Assembly: GCF_030506255.1 (NCBI RefSeq)
Contig: NZ_CP113431.1
Coordinates: 1,736,001 to 1,800,000 of the forward strand
Origin: Nocardioides sp. Arc9.136
GTDB lineage: Bacteria; Actinomycetota; Actinomycetes; Propionibacteriales; Nocardioidaceae
Direction: 5' to 3'
Length of the DNA: 64,000 nt
The notes under the pieces were generated by a model. That model did no database searches, had not been told where the DNA came from, and saw only the letters and a list, made by a program, of their open reading frames with translations. The position numbers and the translations under genes were made by a program. This document shows positions 25,883 to 34,787 of the stretch, piece by piece; positions within the stretch are counted from its first letter, which is position 1; each line of letters opens with the position of its first letter.

Positions 25883-26740
25883 GTGACGGACGACCCGGGG
25901 ACCTTCCTGCTCGGTGTCGGGGCGCAGAAGGGCGGCACCAGCTGGCTGCACGACTACCTCCAGGCGTCCCCACAGTTCGACCCCGGGTTCCGCAAGGAGT
26001 ACCACGTCTTCGACGGGCTCGACCTGCCCCACTCCTCCTACGTCCGGGAGCGGGTGCTGCGGCAGGCTGAGCGGGCCCGGCTCGCCCGGGAGGCCGGCGA
26101 GCCGTACGACGAGGGACGCCTGCTGCGGGCGTCGTTCTACACCGATCCCGGCGCCTACCCCGACTACTTCGCCGGCCTGCTCCGGGCGCCGGGGACCCGG
26201 CTGACGGCCGACGTCACCCCGTCGTACGCGCTGCTGGGGGAGGAGCGGCTGGCCTCGGTGCGCCGGTCCTTCGAGGAGCGCGGGGTGCGCTGCGTCGCGG
26301 TGTTCCTGATGCGGGACCCGGTCGACCGGGTGTGGTCCTCGGTGCGGATGTCCTACGACCGCGGCCGGGGCACGGAGGGGCGGACGGCGGAGGAGCGCAC
26401 GCTCGAGGTGCACCGCCAGGACTACCACCGGCTCCGCTCGCGCTACGACCTGACCCTGGACCGGCTCGATGCCGCCTTCGCGCCGGGCCTGGTGCACCTC
26501 GAGCTCTACGAGCGCCTGTTCCGGCCCGAGGCCGTCGAGGAGCTGTGCGGCTTCCTCCGCATCGACGCCCACCCCGCGCAGGTCGGGAAGCGGGTCAACG
26601 CCACCCCGACCGACGCAGTGCTGCCGGAGGCGACGGTGCGGGAGGTGGCGGCGACGTACGCCCCGGTGTACGACGCCGTGGCCCGGCGGTTCCCCGACGT
26701 CGACCTCGAGCGGCTCTGGCCGAGCGCACGCTTCCGCTGA
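25883..26740 (+). CDS. PAPS-dependent sulfotransferase family protein
   Basis: This 285-residue protein has the 5'-phosphosulfate loop GAQKGGTSWLHDYL near the N-terminus (about residues 11-24) and the 3'-phosphate motif FLMRDPVDRVWSSVRMSY (about 138-155, with Arg and Ser that contact PAPS). The length and motif spacing fit the Sulfotransfer_1/3 families. It should transfer sulfate from PAPS to a carbohydrate or lipid hydroxyl; the acceptor is unknown. The GTG follows the regulator stop by seven bases. Partners for PAPS synthesis are not in the window. Confidence 0.88.
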   Translation: MTDDPGTFLLGVGAQKGGTSWLHDYLQASPQFDPGFRKEYHVFDGLDLPHSSYVRERVLRQAERARLAREAGEPYDEGRLLRASFYTDPGAYPDYFAGLLRAPGTRLTADVTPSYALLGEERLASVRRSFEERGVRCVAVFLMRDPVDRVWSSVRMSYDRGRGTEGRTAEERTLEVHRQDYHRLRSRYDLTLDRLDAAFAPGLVHLELYERLFRPEAVEELCGFLRIDAHPAQVGKRVNATPTDAVLPEATVREVAATYAPVYDAVARRFPDVDLERLWPSARFR

Positions 26741-26892
26741 GGCGACCGCCCGGACGGGACCACCCGCGCTGCTCGAGCGGCAGTTATGACCCCTGTCACA
26801 CCGGGTACTGCCCCGACGAGCGACGACTCGGGACGGGGACGCTGGAGTCCCAGGGCAGGCCGACCTGGACGGTCGTCGCTGGGAGGGTTGCG

Positions 26893-27576
26893 GTGAGCGA
26901 TCGTCGACAGATGGACATGGACGGCCTGCGCGAGCACTGGGCGTGGCGGCCCGAGTGGGTCCGGGAGCGCCCCTGCCTCTACTGGTACCTCGCGGTGGGA
27001 CCGGCCGGCCTGGCCGAGGCCTGCGAGCCCGTGCTGGCCGAGCTGCGCCGCACGCCGTGGCTCGACGTCGTCCCACCGGCCTGGTGGCACGTCACCGTGT
27101 GCGACGTCGGCTTCGAGGACGAGCTGGACCCCTCCGTGGTCGACCGGGTGGGCGCGTCGGTCGCCGAGGCCGTGGCCGCGGCCGCGGGTGGGTCCCCTCC
27201 GGGCGCCCTGCACCTCGACTGCGGGCCCTACGAGCGGTTCGCCAGCGCGGTCGCGCTGCGCGTGGGGCCGTCCGCGGCCGTCGGCGCGCTCCAGCAGACC
27301 GTGCGGGACGCCACCGAGCTGGTCCTCGGACCGGGCCGGCCACTCGTGCACCGCCACCGCTTCCGGCCGCACCTCAGCCTGGGCTACGCCAACCGGGCGG
27401 TCACCGGTGCCGAGCTCGACTCGCTCGCCCGTCGGCTGCCGGAGGTCGCCGGGCAGGCGCAGGTCGACCGGCTCAGCCTGGTCGCCGTCACCAGGCGCGA
27501 CCGGCACTACCAGTGGTCCGTGCGCCGCGAGGTCCCGCTGCACCGGGTGCCGGTCCCCTCGGGGGCGGTGGGTTGA
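26893..27576 (+). CDS. 2H phosphoesterase (2'-5' RNA ligase / cyclic phosphodiesterase family)
   Basis: This 227-residue protein carries the two HxT/S motifs of the 2H superfamily: HVTVCDVGF (about residues 71-79) and HLSLGYA (about 160-166), which form the catalytic histidine pair. Family members hydrolyse or form 2',3'-cyclic or 2'-5' phosphodiesters. GGGAGG at 26881-26886 precedes the GTG by six bases. Its stop is followed directly by the gpgS start, so it heads a five-gene operon of sugar and redox enzymes. The RNA link is therefore uncertain here. The 152 bases before it contain only a weak GGCAGT/ACTGCC inverted pair (26779-26784, 26807-26812). Confidence 0.85.
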   Translation: MSDRRQMDMDGLREHWAWRPEWVRERPCLYWYLAVGPAGLAEACEPVLAELRRTPWLDVVPPAWWHVTVCDVGFEDELDPSVVDRVGASVAEAVAAAAGGSPPGALHLDCGPYERFASAVALRVGPSAAVGALQQTVRDATELVLGPGRPLVHRHRFRPHLSLGYANRAVTGAELDSLARRLPEVAGQAQVDRLSLVAVTRRDRHYQWSVRREVPLHRVPVPSGAVG

Positions 27577-28557
27577 GTGCGCCCCGACGTGCAGGCGTGG
27601 TTCGCCCACCGCACGAGCACGAGCGCCGACCACGACCGGCACCGGCTGGCCGACCGCAAGGGCGCGACCACCGTGAGCATCGTCCTCCCGGCGCGGAACG
27701 AGGCGGCGACCGTCGGTGCGATCGTCGAGCGGCTCCTCGAGGAGCTCGTGGAGCGGGTCCACCTCGTCGACGAGGTGCTCGTCGTCGACTCGGGGTCCGA
27801 CGACGCCACGAGCGAGGTCGCGCGCGCCGCCGGGGCGACCGTGGTGCGCCAGGACCAGGTCCTCCCCGAGCTCGGCGACCGGCCGGGCAAGGGCGAGGCG
27901 CTGTGGAAGTCGCTCCACGTCACGACCGGCGACGTGGTGGCCTTCGTCGACGCCGACCTGTGCGAGTTCGACGCCCAGTTCGCGGTCGGGCTGCTCGGGC
28001 CGCTGCTCGACGACCCGCGCGTGGAGTTCGTCAAGGGCTTCTACGACCGGCCGCTGCACACCGGCGGCGAGGTGCTGCCCGCCGGCGGCGGCCGGGTCAC
28101 CGAGATCCTCGCCCGGCCGCTGCTGGACATGCACCTCCCCGAGCTGGCCGGCATCGTGCAGCCGCTGGCGGGGGAGTACGCCGGCCGCCGGACCCTGCTC
28201 GAGCGGCTGCCGTTCGTCTCCGGCTACGGGGTCGAGATCGCGATGCTCGTCGACGTCCTGCACGAGGTCGGGATCGACGCGATCGCCCAGGTCGACCTCG
28301 GCCTCCGGCGGCACCGCAACTCCGGCGACGCCGCGCTGGGCCGGATGGCCTGCCAGGTCTACCTCGCGCTGCTGTCCCGCCTCGAGCGGTACGGGCACGT
28401 CGTCGTCCACGACCCGCCGACCCCGCTGATCACCCAGTTCGCGCGGGTGGAGGACGAGTTCGTCCCCACGACCTCGTGCGTGGCGGTGAGCGAGCGCCCG
28501 CCGATGGCCCGGCTCGCCGTGTCGTCCGACCCCGGCCGCGCGACGGGCCGGCCGTGA
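27577..28557 (+). CDS. gpgS: glucosyl-3-phosphoglycerate synthase (GT81)
   Basis: This 326-residue GT-A enzyme should transfer glucose from NDP-glucose to 3-phosphoglycerate. It shows SIVLPARNEAATVGAIVERL (NDP-sugar site, about residues 33-52), VVDSGSDDAT, RPGKGEALWKSL, the metal-binding DAD motif in FVDADLCEF, and the GpgS-specific stretches EYAGRR and PFVSGYGVEI. In mycobacteria this is the first step to glucosylglycerate and methylglucose lipopolysaccharide; elsewhere it makes a compatible solute. No GpgP phosphatase lies beside it. The GTG abuts the previous stop with no spacer. The next gene overlaps by four bases. Confidence 0.93.
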   Translation: MRPDVQAWFAHRTSTSADHDRHRLADRKGATTVSIVLPARNEAATVGAIVERLLEELVERVHLVDEVLVVDSGSDDATSEVARAAGATVVRQDQVLPELGDRPGKGEALWKSLHVTTGDVVAFVDADLCEFDAQFAVGLLGPLLDDPRVEFVKGFYDRPLHTGGEVLPAGGGRVTEILARPLLDMHLPELAGIVQPLAGEYAGRRTLLERLPFVSGYGVEIAMLVDVLHEVGIDAIAQVDLGLRRHRNSGDAALGRMACQVYLALLSRLERYGHVVVHDPPTPLITQFARVEDEFVPTTSCVAVSERPPMARLAVSSDPGRATGRP

Positions 28558-29696
28558 CCACCGTCCTCGTCAACGCGGGCCCGTGGCTGCCGGTGCCCCC
28601 GGGAGGCTACGGCGGCATCGAGAACGTCGTCGCCACCCTGGTGCCCGAGCTCCGCCGGCTCGGGGTGCGCGTGGTGCTGGCGACCGTGGGGACCAGCGAG
28701 CTGGAGGTCGACGAGCTCCTGTGCCCGCTGGCGGGCCCCCGGTTCGAGTCGGTCGCCGCGCCGTACAACCAGGTCTCGGGGATCGCGCACGCCCACATGC
28801 ACGAGGTGGCCGCGGAGCTCCGCCGGCGCACGGACGTCGACGTCGTCCACGACCACCTCGAGGTCGTGGGTCCGGCGGTGCTGGCAGCGATGGGGCGCAG
28901 CGCACCACCGGCCCTGCAGACCCTCCACTGGGACCTGCGCAAGCACGCGGACTTCTACGAGCGCTTCGACGGCGGCGGCCGCGTGCGGTTCGCCGCGGTC
29001 TCCCGCTCGCAGCTCGAGCGCGCGCCGGAGAACCTCCGGGCGCAGGCGATGGGCGTGGTCCCGCTGGCGGTCCCGACCCCGGCGGGAGCGGCGGGCGGCA
29101 GCGGGGGAGCGCCCGGGGAGCACGCGCTGGTGCTCGCCCGGATCACCGCCGACAAGGGGCAGGACGTGGCGGTGCGGGTGGCCCGCGCCGCGGGCGTGCC
29201 GCTCGTGCTGGCCGGGCCGGTCGCCGGGATCGGGGAGCCCGGCGAGCTGCGCGAGCGCCTCGCCGCGGGCGAGGAGCGGCTTCTCGCCCACCCCGACGTC
29301 CGCTACTGGTGCGAGGAGGTCGCTCCCCACGTCGACGGCGAGCAGGTGCGCTGGGTGGGCTGCGTCGGCGGGGAGGAGAAGGAGCGGCTGCTCCGCTCCG
29401 CCCGCGCGCTGCTCACCCCGATCCGCTGGGCCGAGCCGGGGGCCACGGCCGTCGTCGAGGCCCTCGGCCGGGGCGTCCCGGTCGTGGGGACGCCGCTGGG
29501 CGTGCTGCCGACGCTCGTCGAGCACGGCGTCACCGGCTTCCTCGCCGACACCGAGGCCGGCCTCGCCGCCTGCCTGCGCGACGTGGGCCGGATCCGCGCC
29601 GAGGACTGCCGCGCCGCAGCGGCCCGCTGGACGCCGGAGGCCATGGCCCGGAGCTACCTGGACCTGTACGACGCGCTCCTGGAGGCCGCCGGATGA
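28554..29696 (+). CDS. GT4-family glycosyltransferase
   Basis: This 380-residue GT-B enzyme starts with NAGPWLPVPPGGYGGIENVVATL, the acceptor-domain glycine loop (described, not a single motif). Its donor domain has ALVLARITADKGQDVAVRVA and a C-terminal WAEPGATAVVEALGRGVPVV with a Glu in the E-x7-E position. Nucleotide-sugar dependent glycosylation is expected. Its GTG overlaps the gpgS stop (GTGA) and its stop overlaps the next start (ATGA), so it is translated in one operon with gpgS. It may extend a glucosylglycerate-type product, but no direct evidence for the acceptor exists. Confidence 0.88.
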   Translation: MTTVLVNAGPWLPVPPGGYGGIENVVATLVPELRRLGVRVVLATVGTSELEVDELLCPLAGPRFESVAAPYNQVSGIAHAHMHEVAAELRRRTDVDVVHDHLEVVGPAVLAAMGRSAPPALQTLHWDLRKHADFYERFDGGGRVRFAAVSRSQLERAPENLRAQAMGVVPLAVPTPAGAAGGSGGAPGEHALVLARITADKGQDVAVRVARAAGVPLVLAGPVAGIGEPGELRERLAAGEERLLAHPDVRYWCEEVAPHVDGEQVRWVGCVGGEEKERLLRSARALLTPIRWAEPGATAVVEALGRGVPVVGTPLGVLPTLVEHGVTGFLADTEAGLAACLRDVGRIRAEDCRAAAARWTPEAMARSYLDLYDALLEAAG

Positions 29697-30697
29697 GGAT
29701 CGTCGTGGTCGGGGCGGGGTCGGTGGCACGCCGGCACGTCGAGGTGCTCACCGGGCTGGGCGCCCGTGTCGTCGGGGTGGTCGACCCCGACGAGGCCGCC
29801 GCCGGGCGGCTGGCCGCGGCCTGCGGGGCCACCGCGACGACCGACGTGGAGCAGGCGCTCGACGACGGACGTCCCGACGCGGCGTACGTCTGCGTGCCGC
29901 CGTTCGCCCACGGCCCCGCGGAGCGAGCGGTGCTGGCCCGCGGCCTCCCGCTGTTCGTCGAGAAGCCGGTGGGCCTGGACCCGGCGGTCGCCGAGGAGGT
30001 CGCGGGGCTGGTCGAGCGCGCGGGGGTGGTGTCCGGCACCGGGTACCACTGGCGCTGCCTGGACACCCTCGACCCGCTCCGCGAGCGCGCCGCCGCCGCA
30101 CCGCCGCTGCTCGCGGTCGGCTCCTGGCTCGACAAGCGGCCGCCGGTCGCCTGGTGGGGATCGGCCCGGTTGTCCGGCGGGCAGGTGGTCGAGCAGCTCA
30201 CCCACGTGCTCGACCTCGCCCGCTCGCTGCTCGGCGAGGCGGCCGAGGTGCACGCCGTGGGCGTGCGTCGCGCACCGACGGCTCCGGACCGGCAGCCGGA
30301 CCCGGTCGACGACCCGGTCGACGACGCGACCGCTGCCCTGGTGCGGTTCCACTCGGGCGCCGTGGCGTCCTTCACGGCGACGTCGCTGCTCGCCGCCAAG
30401 CGGCAGGCCTCCCTGCAGCTGTGCGGCCCCGGCTGGTGGGCGGAGGTCGACGACGCGGGCGTGTGCTGGGACGAGGGGAGCGGGCGGCGGCCCGAGGCGT
30501 GGTCGGAGGACCCCCGGGTGGCGGTCGACCGGGAGTTCCTCGAGGCGGTCCGCGGCGAGCGGGCGGCCACGCGCGCGCCGTACGCCGAGGCGGTGCGCAG
30601 CCACCGGCTCGCCTGGGCCGTCAGCGAGTCGGCGCGCACCGGCGGGCCCGTCCGCCTGGACGCCCCGTCCGCCGGAGCGGGGGGAACGGCGTCGTGA
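29693..30697 (+). CDS. Gfo/Idh/MocA-family NAD(P)-dependent oxidoreductase
   Basis: This 334-residue protein begins with the Rossmann motif VVVGAGSVARRHVEVL (about 4-19) and contains the family catalytic motif EKPVGLD (about 88-94) with a later GTGYHWR stretch. Gfo/Idh/MocA enzymes oxidise or reduce sugars, inositols or nucleotide sugars. It overlaps both neighbours by four bases, with gpgS two genes upstream and a medium-chain dehydrogenase downstream, so a modified sugar product is likely. The substrate cannot be named from sequence. Confidence 0.9.
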   Translation: MRIVVVGAGSVARRHVEVLTGLGARVVGVVDPDEAAAGRLAAACGATATTDVEQALDDGRPDAAYVCVPPFAHGPAERAVLARGLPLFVEKPVGLDPAVAEEVAGLVERAGVVSGTGYHWRCLDTLDPLRERAAAAPPLLAVGSWLDKRPPVAWWGSARLSGGQVVEQLTHVLDLARSLLGEAAEVHAVGVRRAPTAPDRQPDPVDDPVDDATAALVRFHSGAVASFTATSLLAAKRQASLQLCGPGWWAEVDDAGVCWDEGSGRRPEAWSEDPRVAVDREFLEAVRGERAATRAPYAEAVRSHRLAWAVSESARTGGPVRLDAPSAGAGGTAS

Positions 30698-31791
30698 GAC
30701 GGCACAACCTCGTCGTCGAGGCACCGGGGCGCGTCGTGCTCGTCGAGGAGGACCTGCCCGAGGTGCCGGAGGGCGGGCTGCTCCTGGAGACGGTGGCGAC
30801 CGGGTTGTCGGCCGGCACCGAGCTCACCTTCGTCAAGGGCGACCACCCGGGGCTGCACCGCGACCACGACGTGGAGCTCGGGCTGTTCCGCGAGCGTCCT
30901 GGCGGCGCCCCGGCGTACCCCGTGCGCCGCCTGGGCTACATGGAGGTCGGCCGGGTGGCCCGCTCGCGGACCGCCGCGTTCGGCGAGGGCGACCTCGTCG
31001 CGGCGGCGTACGGCCACGCCACCGCGCACGTCGCCGACCCGCTCCGCGAGCACGTCGTGCCCCTCCCGGACGACCTCGACCCGCTGCTCGGGGTGTACGT
31101 CGCGCACGTCGGGCCGATCTGCGCGAACGGTCTGCTGCACGCCGCGGCGGACGCCGTCGGACCCTCCACGGCCCGGCTGGGCGACGGCGTGGCCGGCCGC
31201 CGGGTGCTCGTCGTCGGCGCCGGCCTGATCGGCCTGCTCACCGCGGTGATGGCCGCCGACCTGGGCGCGGAGGAGGTGGCGGTCGCCGACGCCGACCCGC
31301 GCCGGCTCGACGTCGCCGCGGCGCTGGGCCTGGTCCCGGTCCCGCTGGACGGCGACCCGGCGGTCTGGGCCAAGACCCGGTGGCGCCACGGGCCGGCCGA
31401 CCACGGCGCGGACCTCGTGCTGCAGTGCCGCGGACGGACCGCCGCGCTCGCCACCGCCCTGCGCGCCGCCCGGCCGCAGGGGACGGTCGTCGACCTGGCG
31501 TTCTACACCGAGCCGACCGCGGACGTCCGGCTCGGCGAGGAGTACCACCACAACGGGCTGCGGCTGGTGTGCGCGCAGATCGGGCGGGTGCCCCGGGGCA
31601 CCGGCGGCGCCTGGGACCGCCTCCGGCTCTCGGCCTGCACCGTCGGGTTCCTGCGCCGGTGCGGCGGCCCGCTGCGCGAGCACCTCCTCACCGACGTCCT
31701 CCCGCTGTCCGACGCGCCGGAGCTCCTGGCCGACCTGGCCGCGCGTCGCCGGCACGCCCTCTCGGCCGTCTTCACCACCGGCCGCGGCTGA
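30694..31791 (+). CDS. medium-chain (zinc-binding type) dehydrogenase
   Basis: This 365-residue protein has an MDR layout: an N-terminal GroES-like domain (TVATGLSAGTELTFVKG) and a Rossmann domain with RRVLVVGAGLIGLLTAVMAADLGAEEV (about residues 169-195). The usual structural four-cysteine lobe is absent and the catalytic zinc ligands are not obvious, so it may be one of the divergent members that act on chlorin, sugar or amino-sugar substrates. Its GTG overlaps the previous stop (GTGA). It is the last gene of the operon starting at 26893. Function is unknown beyond NAD(P)-linked redox chemistry. Confidence 0.82.
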   Translation: MRRHNLVVEAPGRVVLVEEDLPEVPEGGLLLETVATGLSAGTELTFVKGDHPGLHRDHDVELGLFRERPGGAPAYPVRRLGYMEVGRVARSRTAAFGEGDLVAAAYGHATAHVADPLREHVVPLPDDLDPLLGVYVAHVGPICANGLLHAAADAVGPSTARLGDGVAGRRVLVVGAGLIGLLTAVMAADLGAEEVAVADADPRRLDVAAALGLVPVPLDGDPAVWAKTRWRHGPADHGADLVLQCRGRTAALATALRAARPQGTVVDLAFYTEPTADVRLGEEYHHNGLRLVCAQIGRVPRGTGGAWDRLRLSACTVGFLRRCGGPLREHLLTDVLPLSDAPELLADLAARRRHALSAVFTTGRG

Positions 31792-31846
31792 GCGGCGGCC
31801 TCCGGGAGACGCCCGGGCGGGTTCGGGCGGGGCCGTCCCGGTGACG

Positions 31847-31852
31847 TACGTT
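31847..31852 (+). promoter_or_regulatory. -10 box for leaderless coaE transcript
   Basis: TACGTT ends seven bases before the ATG at 31860, with no ribosome binding site between. Confidence 0.5.
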
Positions 31853-31859
31853 GGCGCCC

Positions 31860-32453
31860 ATGCGCGTGGGACTCACCGGCGGCATCGCCTCGGGCAAGAG
31901 CACGGTGTCGGCGATCCTCGCCGAGCTGGGTGCGATCGTGATCGACGGCGACCTGCTCGCCCGCGAGGTGGTCGAGCCCGGGACGCCGGGGCTGGAGCGG
32001 GTGGTCGAGGCGTTCGGCCCGGAGGTGCTGACCGCCGAGGGCGCGCTGGACCGGCCGGCGCTGGGCGCGGTCGTCTTCGCCGACGAGGCCCGCCGCAAGG
32101 AGCTCGAGGCGATCGTGCACCCGCTGGTCTTCGAGCGGATCGTCGAGCTCGAGCAGGCCGCCGGTCCCGAGGACCTGGTGGTCCACGACATCCCGCTGCT
32201 GGCGGAGTCGGGCCGCGCCCCGACGTTCGACGCCGTCGTGGTCGTCGACGTCCCGGTCGAGACCCAGGTCGAGCGGATGCTCGGCCAGCGCGGCATGACC
32301 CGCGAGGACGCCGAGGCCCGCGTGCGCGCCCAGGCGACCCGGGAGGAGCGCCTCGCGATCGCCACCCACGTCATCGAGAACACCGGCAGCCTCGAGGACC
32401 TGCGCCGCCGGGTGCTCGAGGTCCACGCGGCGCTGACCGGGGAGGCCTCGTGA
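31860..32453 (+). CDS. coaE: dephospho-CoA kinase
   Basis: This 197-residue kinase phosphorylates the 3'-hydroxyl of dephospho-CoA, the last step of coenzyme A synthesis. The P-loop GGIASGKST (about residues 7-15) is followed by DGDLLAREV and by HPLVFERI and VHDIPLLAE, all conserved in CoaE. There is no C-terminal extension of the kind seen in mycobacterial CoaE. A TTG nine bases upstream is in frame, but the ATG at 31860 fits the TACGTT -10 box seven bases before it. The stop overlaps the next GTG by four bases, coupling it to a GH3 lipoprotein gene. Confidence 0.96.
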   Translation: MRVGLTGGIASGKSTVSAILAELGAIVIDGDLLAREVVEPGTPGLERVVEAFGPEVLTAEGALDRPALGAVVFADEARRKELEAIVHPLVFERIVELEQAAGPEDLVVHDIPLLAESGRAPTFDAVVVVDVPVETQVERMLGQRGMTREDAEARVRAQATREERLAIATHVIENTGSLEDLRRRVLEVHAALTGEAS

Positions 32454-33745
32454 GGCGCGCCCTGCCCGCCCTCGCGGTCTCCGCCGTGCTGGCCCTCGGC
32501 GCGTGCTCCGGTGCCGACGGCGGCGGGTCGGGCAGCGGATCGGGAGGCGACCAGGCCGGGCCGGCAGCCACGCCGGGCACCGCCGGCACGACCTCGACCG
32601 CGGCCGACCCCGACGAGCCGACCGGATGGGGGCCGACCGCCGGAGAGCTCGAGGAGGCCCGCGGGATCGTCTCCGGCTGGGACGCCGCACAGCTGGCGGG
32701 CCAGGTGATCGTCGGGCGGTTCAACGGCTCCGACCCCACCGAGGCGGCAGCCCTGGTGCGCGACCTGCACCTCTCCGGCCTCTGCGTCACGGCCGGCAAC
32801 GTCGTGGACGCCGAGCAGGTCCGCGCGCTCAACGCCGCCGTCAGCGAGGCCGTCGCCGCCGACGGCCGCGGGATCCCCGCGGTGCTCGGTGTCGACCAGG
32901 AGGGCGGCGTGGTCAGCCACCTGCGGGGCATCGCGACCGAGTTCCCCTCCTTCGCCCACGCCGGTGCGGCGGTCGAGCAGGGCCGCCCCGGTCGCGAGGT
33001 GGTACGCCGCGCGGCCGAGGCGACCGGGCTGGAGCTGCGCGACCTCGGCTTCACCTGGGTCTTCGCCCCCGTGGCCGACGTGACCGTCGGCGCGGCCGAC
33101 CCGACCATCGGCACGCGCTCGCCCTCCACCGACCCCGACCTGGCCGCAGCGGCCGTCCGTGCCGCGGTCACCGGCTACAACGAGGCCGGCGTCGTCTCGA
33201 CGACCAAGCACTTCCCGGGCCACGGCTCGGTGACTTCCGACAGCCACGAGTCGCTGCCCGTGCTCGGGCGGACCGCGGAGGAGCTGGCGGCGACCGACCT
33301 GCCGCCGTTCGAGGCGGCGGTCCGGGCCCAGGCGCCGGCCGTCATGGTGGGCCACCTCGACGTCGAGGCGCTCGACCCCGGCGTGCCGTCGAGCCTGTCG
33401 GAGGAGGTCTACGACTTCCTGCGCGAGGACGTCGGCTTCGAGGGCGTCACCATCACCGACTCGCTGGGCATGGGGGCCGTCGTCGGCCGCGAGAAGCCGG
33501 CGGTGACCGCGCTCAACGCCGGGGCCGACCTGCTGCTGATGCCTCCCGACACGCGGCACACCCACACGGTGGTCACCGAGGCCATCGAGTCCGGCGAGGT
33601 CACCCGCGAGCGTGCCGAGGAGGCGGCGGCGACCGTGGTCGCCCTCCAGCTGTGGCAGCAGCGGCTCGCCGGCGAGGTCGACGTGCCCCCGGACGTCGTC
33701 GAGCTCGCGGGAGAGGCCTCCCGCGAGCTCGACGAGTCGTACTGA
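32450..33745 (+). CDS. GH3-family lipoprotein, beta-N-acetylhexosaminidase (NagZ-like)
   Basis: This 431-residue protein begins with a lipoprotein signal ending in LGAC (lipidated Cys19) and a Gly/Ser-rich spacer, then one GH3 TIM barrel. It has the NagZ signature KHFPGHGSVTSDSH (about residues 257-270), with its Asp-His acid/base loop, and the nucleophile Asp in ITDSLGMGAV. It should remove terminal N-acetylglucosamine from peptidoglycan fragments or glycans outside the membrane. The GTG overlaps the coaE stop. A longer paralogue is encoded at 54638-56359. Confidence 0.9.
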   Translation: MRRALPALAVSAVLALGACSGADGGGSGSGSGGDQAGPAATPGTAGTTSTAADPDEPTGWGPTAGELEEARGIVSGWDAAQLAGQVIVGRFNGSDPTEAAALVRDLHLSGLCVTAGNVVDAEQVRALNAAVSEAVAADGRGIPAVLGVDQEGGVVSHLRGIATEFPSFAHAGAAVEQGRPGREVVRRAAEATGLELRDLGFTWVFAPVADVTVGAADPTIGTRSPSTDPDLAAAAVRAAVTGYNEAGVVSTTKHFPGHGSVTSDSHESLPVLGRTAEELAATDLPPFEAAVRAQAPAVMVGHLDVEALDPGVPSSLSEEVYDFLREDVGFEGVTITDSLGMGAVVGREKPAVTALNAGADLLLMPPDTRHTHTVVTEAIESGEVTRERAEEAAATVVALQLWQQRLAGEVDVPPDVVELAGEASRELDESY

Positions 33746-33779
33746 ACCGGCGCTGGACCGGGCCGGCGGCCGGCAGCCG

Positions 33780-34736
33780 TCAGGCGGCCAGGTCCGGGTC
33801 GGCGATCCGGCGCAGCTTCTGCAGCGCCTCGCGCTCCAGCTGCCGGACCCGCTCGGCGGAGATGCCGTGCTTGGCGCCGATGTCGGCCAGCTTGTGCTGG
33901 CGGCCGTCGGTCAGGCCGTAGCGCGAGCGGATGATGTCCGCGGCACGGTCGTCGAGGTGGCCGACCAGGCTGTTGAGCCGGTCCCGGGACTCGGTGTCGA
34001 GCACGGTCAGGTCGGGACCCGGCGCGGTCTCCTGGGCCATCAGGTCACCGAGCGAGGTGTCGCCGTCCTCGTCGACGGGAGAGTCGAGGCTGACGTGCTC
34101 GCGGCCCCACGACATCAGGTCGAGGACCCGGTCGACGTCCATGCCGAGCTCCGTCGCGATCTCGTGCGGCTCCGGGTCACGACCCAGCTGGCGCTCGAGG
34201 GTGCGGCGGGCGCCACCGACCTGGTTGAGCTCCTCGACGACGTGCACGGGGAGCCGGACGACGCGGGCCTGCTGGGCGATGCCCCGGGTGATCGCCTGGC
34301 GCACCCACCAGGTCGCGTACGTGGAGAACTTGTAGCCCTTGGTGTAGTCGAACTTCTCGACCGCACGGATCAGGCCGGTGTTGCCCTCCTGGATCAGGTC
34401 GAGCATCGGCATCTGGGCTCGGCCGTACTTGCGGGCGATGGAGACGACGAGGCGGAGGTTGGCGGTGATGAACTGGTCGACGGCCTTGCGGCCCTCCTCG
34501 GCGAGCCACTCGAGCTCCTCGCGGGAGGCCGACATCGGTGCGCCGCCCTTGCGGCGCCCGACCCGGCCCTCGGCGAGCAGCTGCTCGGCGAAGAGTCCGG
34601 CCTCGATGGCCTTGGAGAGCTCGACCTCGGCGGCGGCGTCGAGAAGGGCGTTGCGGGCGATCTCGTCCAGGTAGAGACCGACGCTGTCACGTCCTTCGAT
34701 CTCCCGAGCCCCGGACTGTGCGGTGCGTGTTGCCAT
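33780..34736 (-). CDS. RpoD-related alternative (group 2, SigB/HrdA-like) sigma factor
   Basis: This 318-residue protein has regions 1.2 (DSVGLYLDEIARNALLDAAAE), 2 ([24 protein letters not shown]), 3 and 4 (ISAERVRQLEREALQKLR, the -35 helix-turn-helix), but lacks the long Lys/Ala N-terminal extension of the primary sigma factor encoded at 48611-50074. It therefore looks like a non-essential stress or stationary-phase paralogue. GAGGAGGGG precedes the ATG at 34734-34736. The upstream region carries a sigma-R type motif (34788-34814). It converges on the GH3 gene with 34 bases between stops. Confidence 0.92.
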   Translation of the reverse strand: MATRTAQSGAREIEGRDSVGLYLDEIARNALLDAAAEVELSKAIEAGLFAEQLLAEGRVGRRKGGAPMSASREELEWLAEEGRKAVDQFITANLRLVVSIARKYGRAQMPMLDLIQEGNTGLIRAVEKFDYTKGYKFSTYATWWVRQAITRGIAQQARVVRLPVHVVEELNQVGGARRTLERQLGRDPEPHEIATELGMDVDRVLDLMSWGREHVSLDSPVDEDGDTSLGDLMAQETAPGPDLTVLDTESRDRLNSLVGHLDDRAADIIRSRYGLTDGRQHKLADIGAKHGISAERVRQLEREALQKLRRIADPDLAA

Positions 34737-34787
34737 GCGATGCCCCTCCTCACTGTGAGGGCCTGCCCAGGTCCTCACGCCGTCTAC

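Noticed and set aside
26779..26812. GGCAGT/ACTGCC inverted pair before the 2H phosphoesterase gene as an operator
   Set aside because: Arms are only six bases with a 22-base gap, which is expected by chance in this composition.
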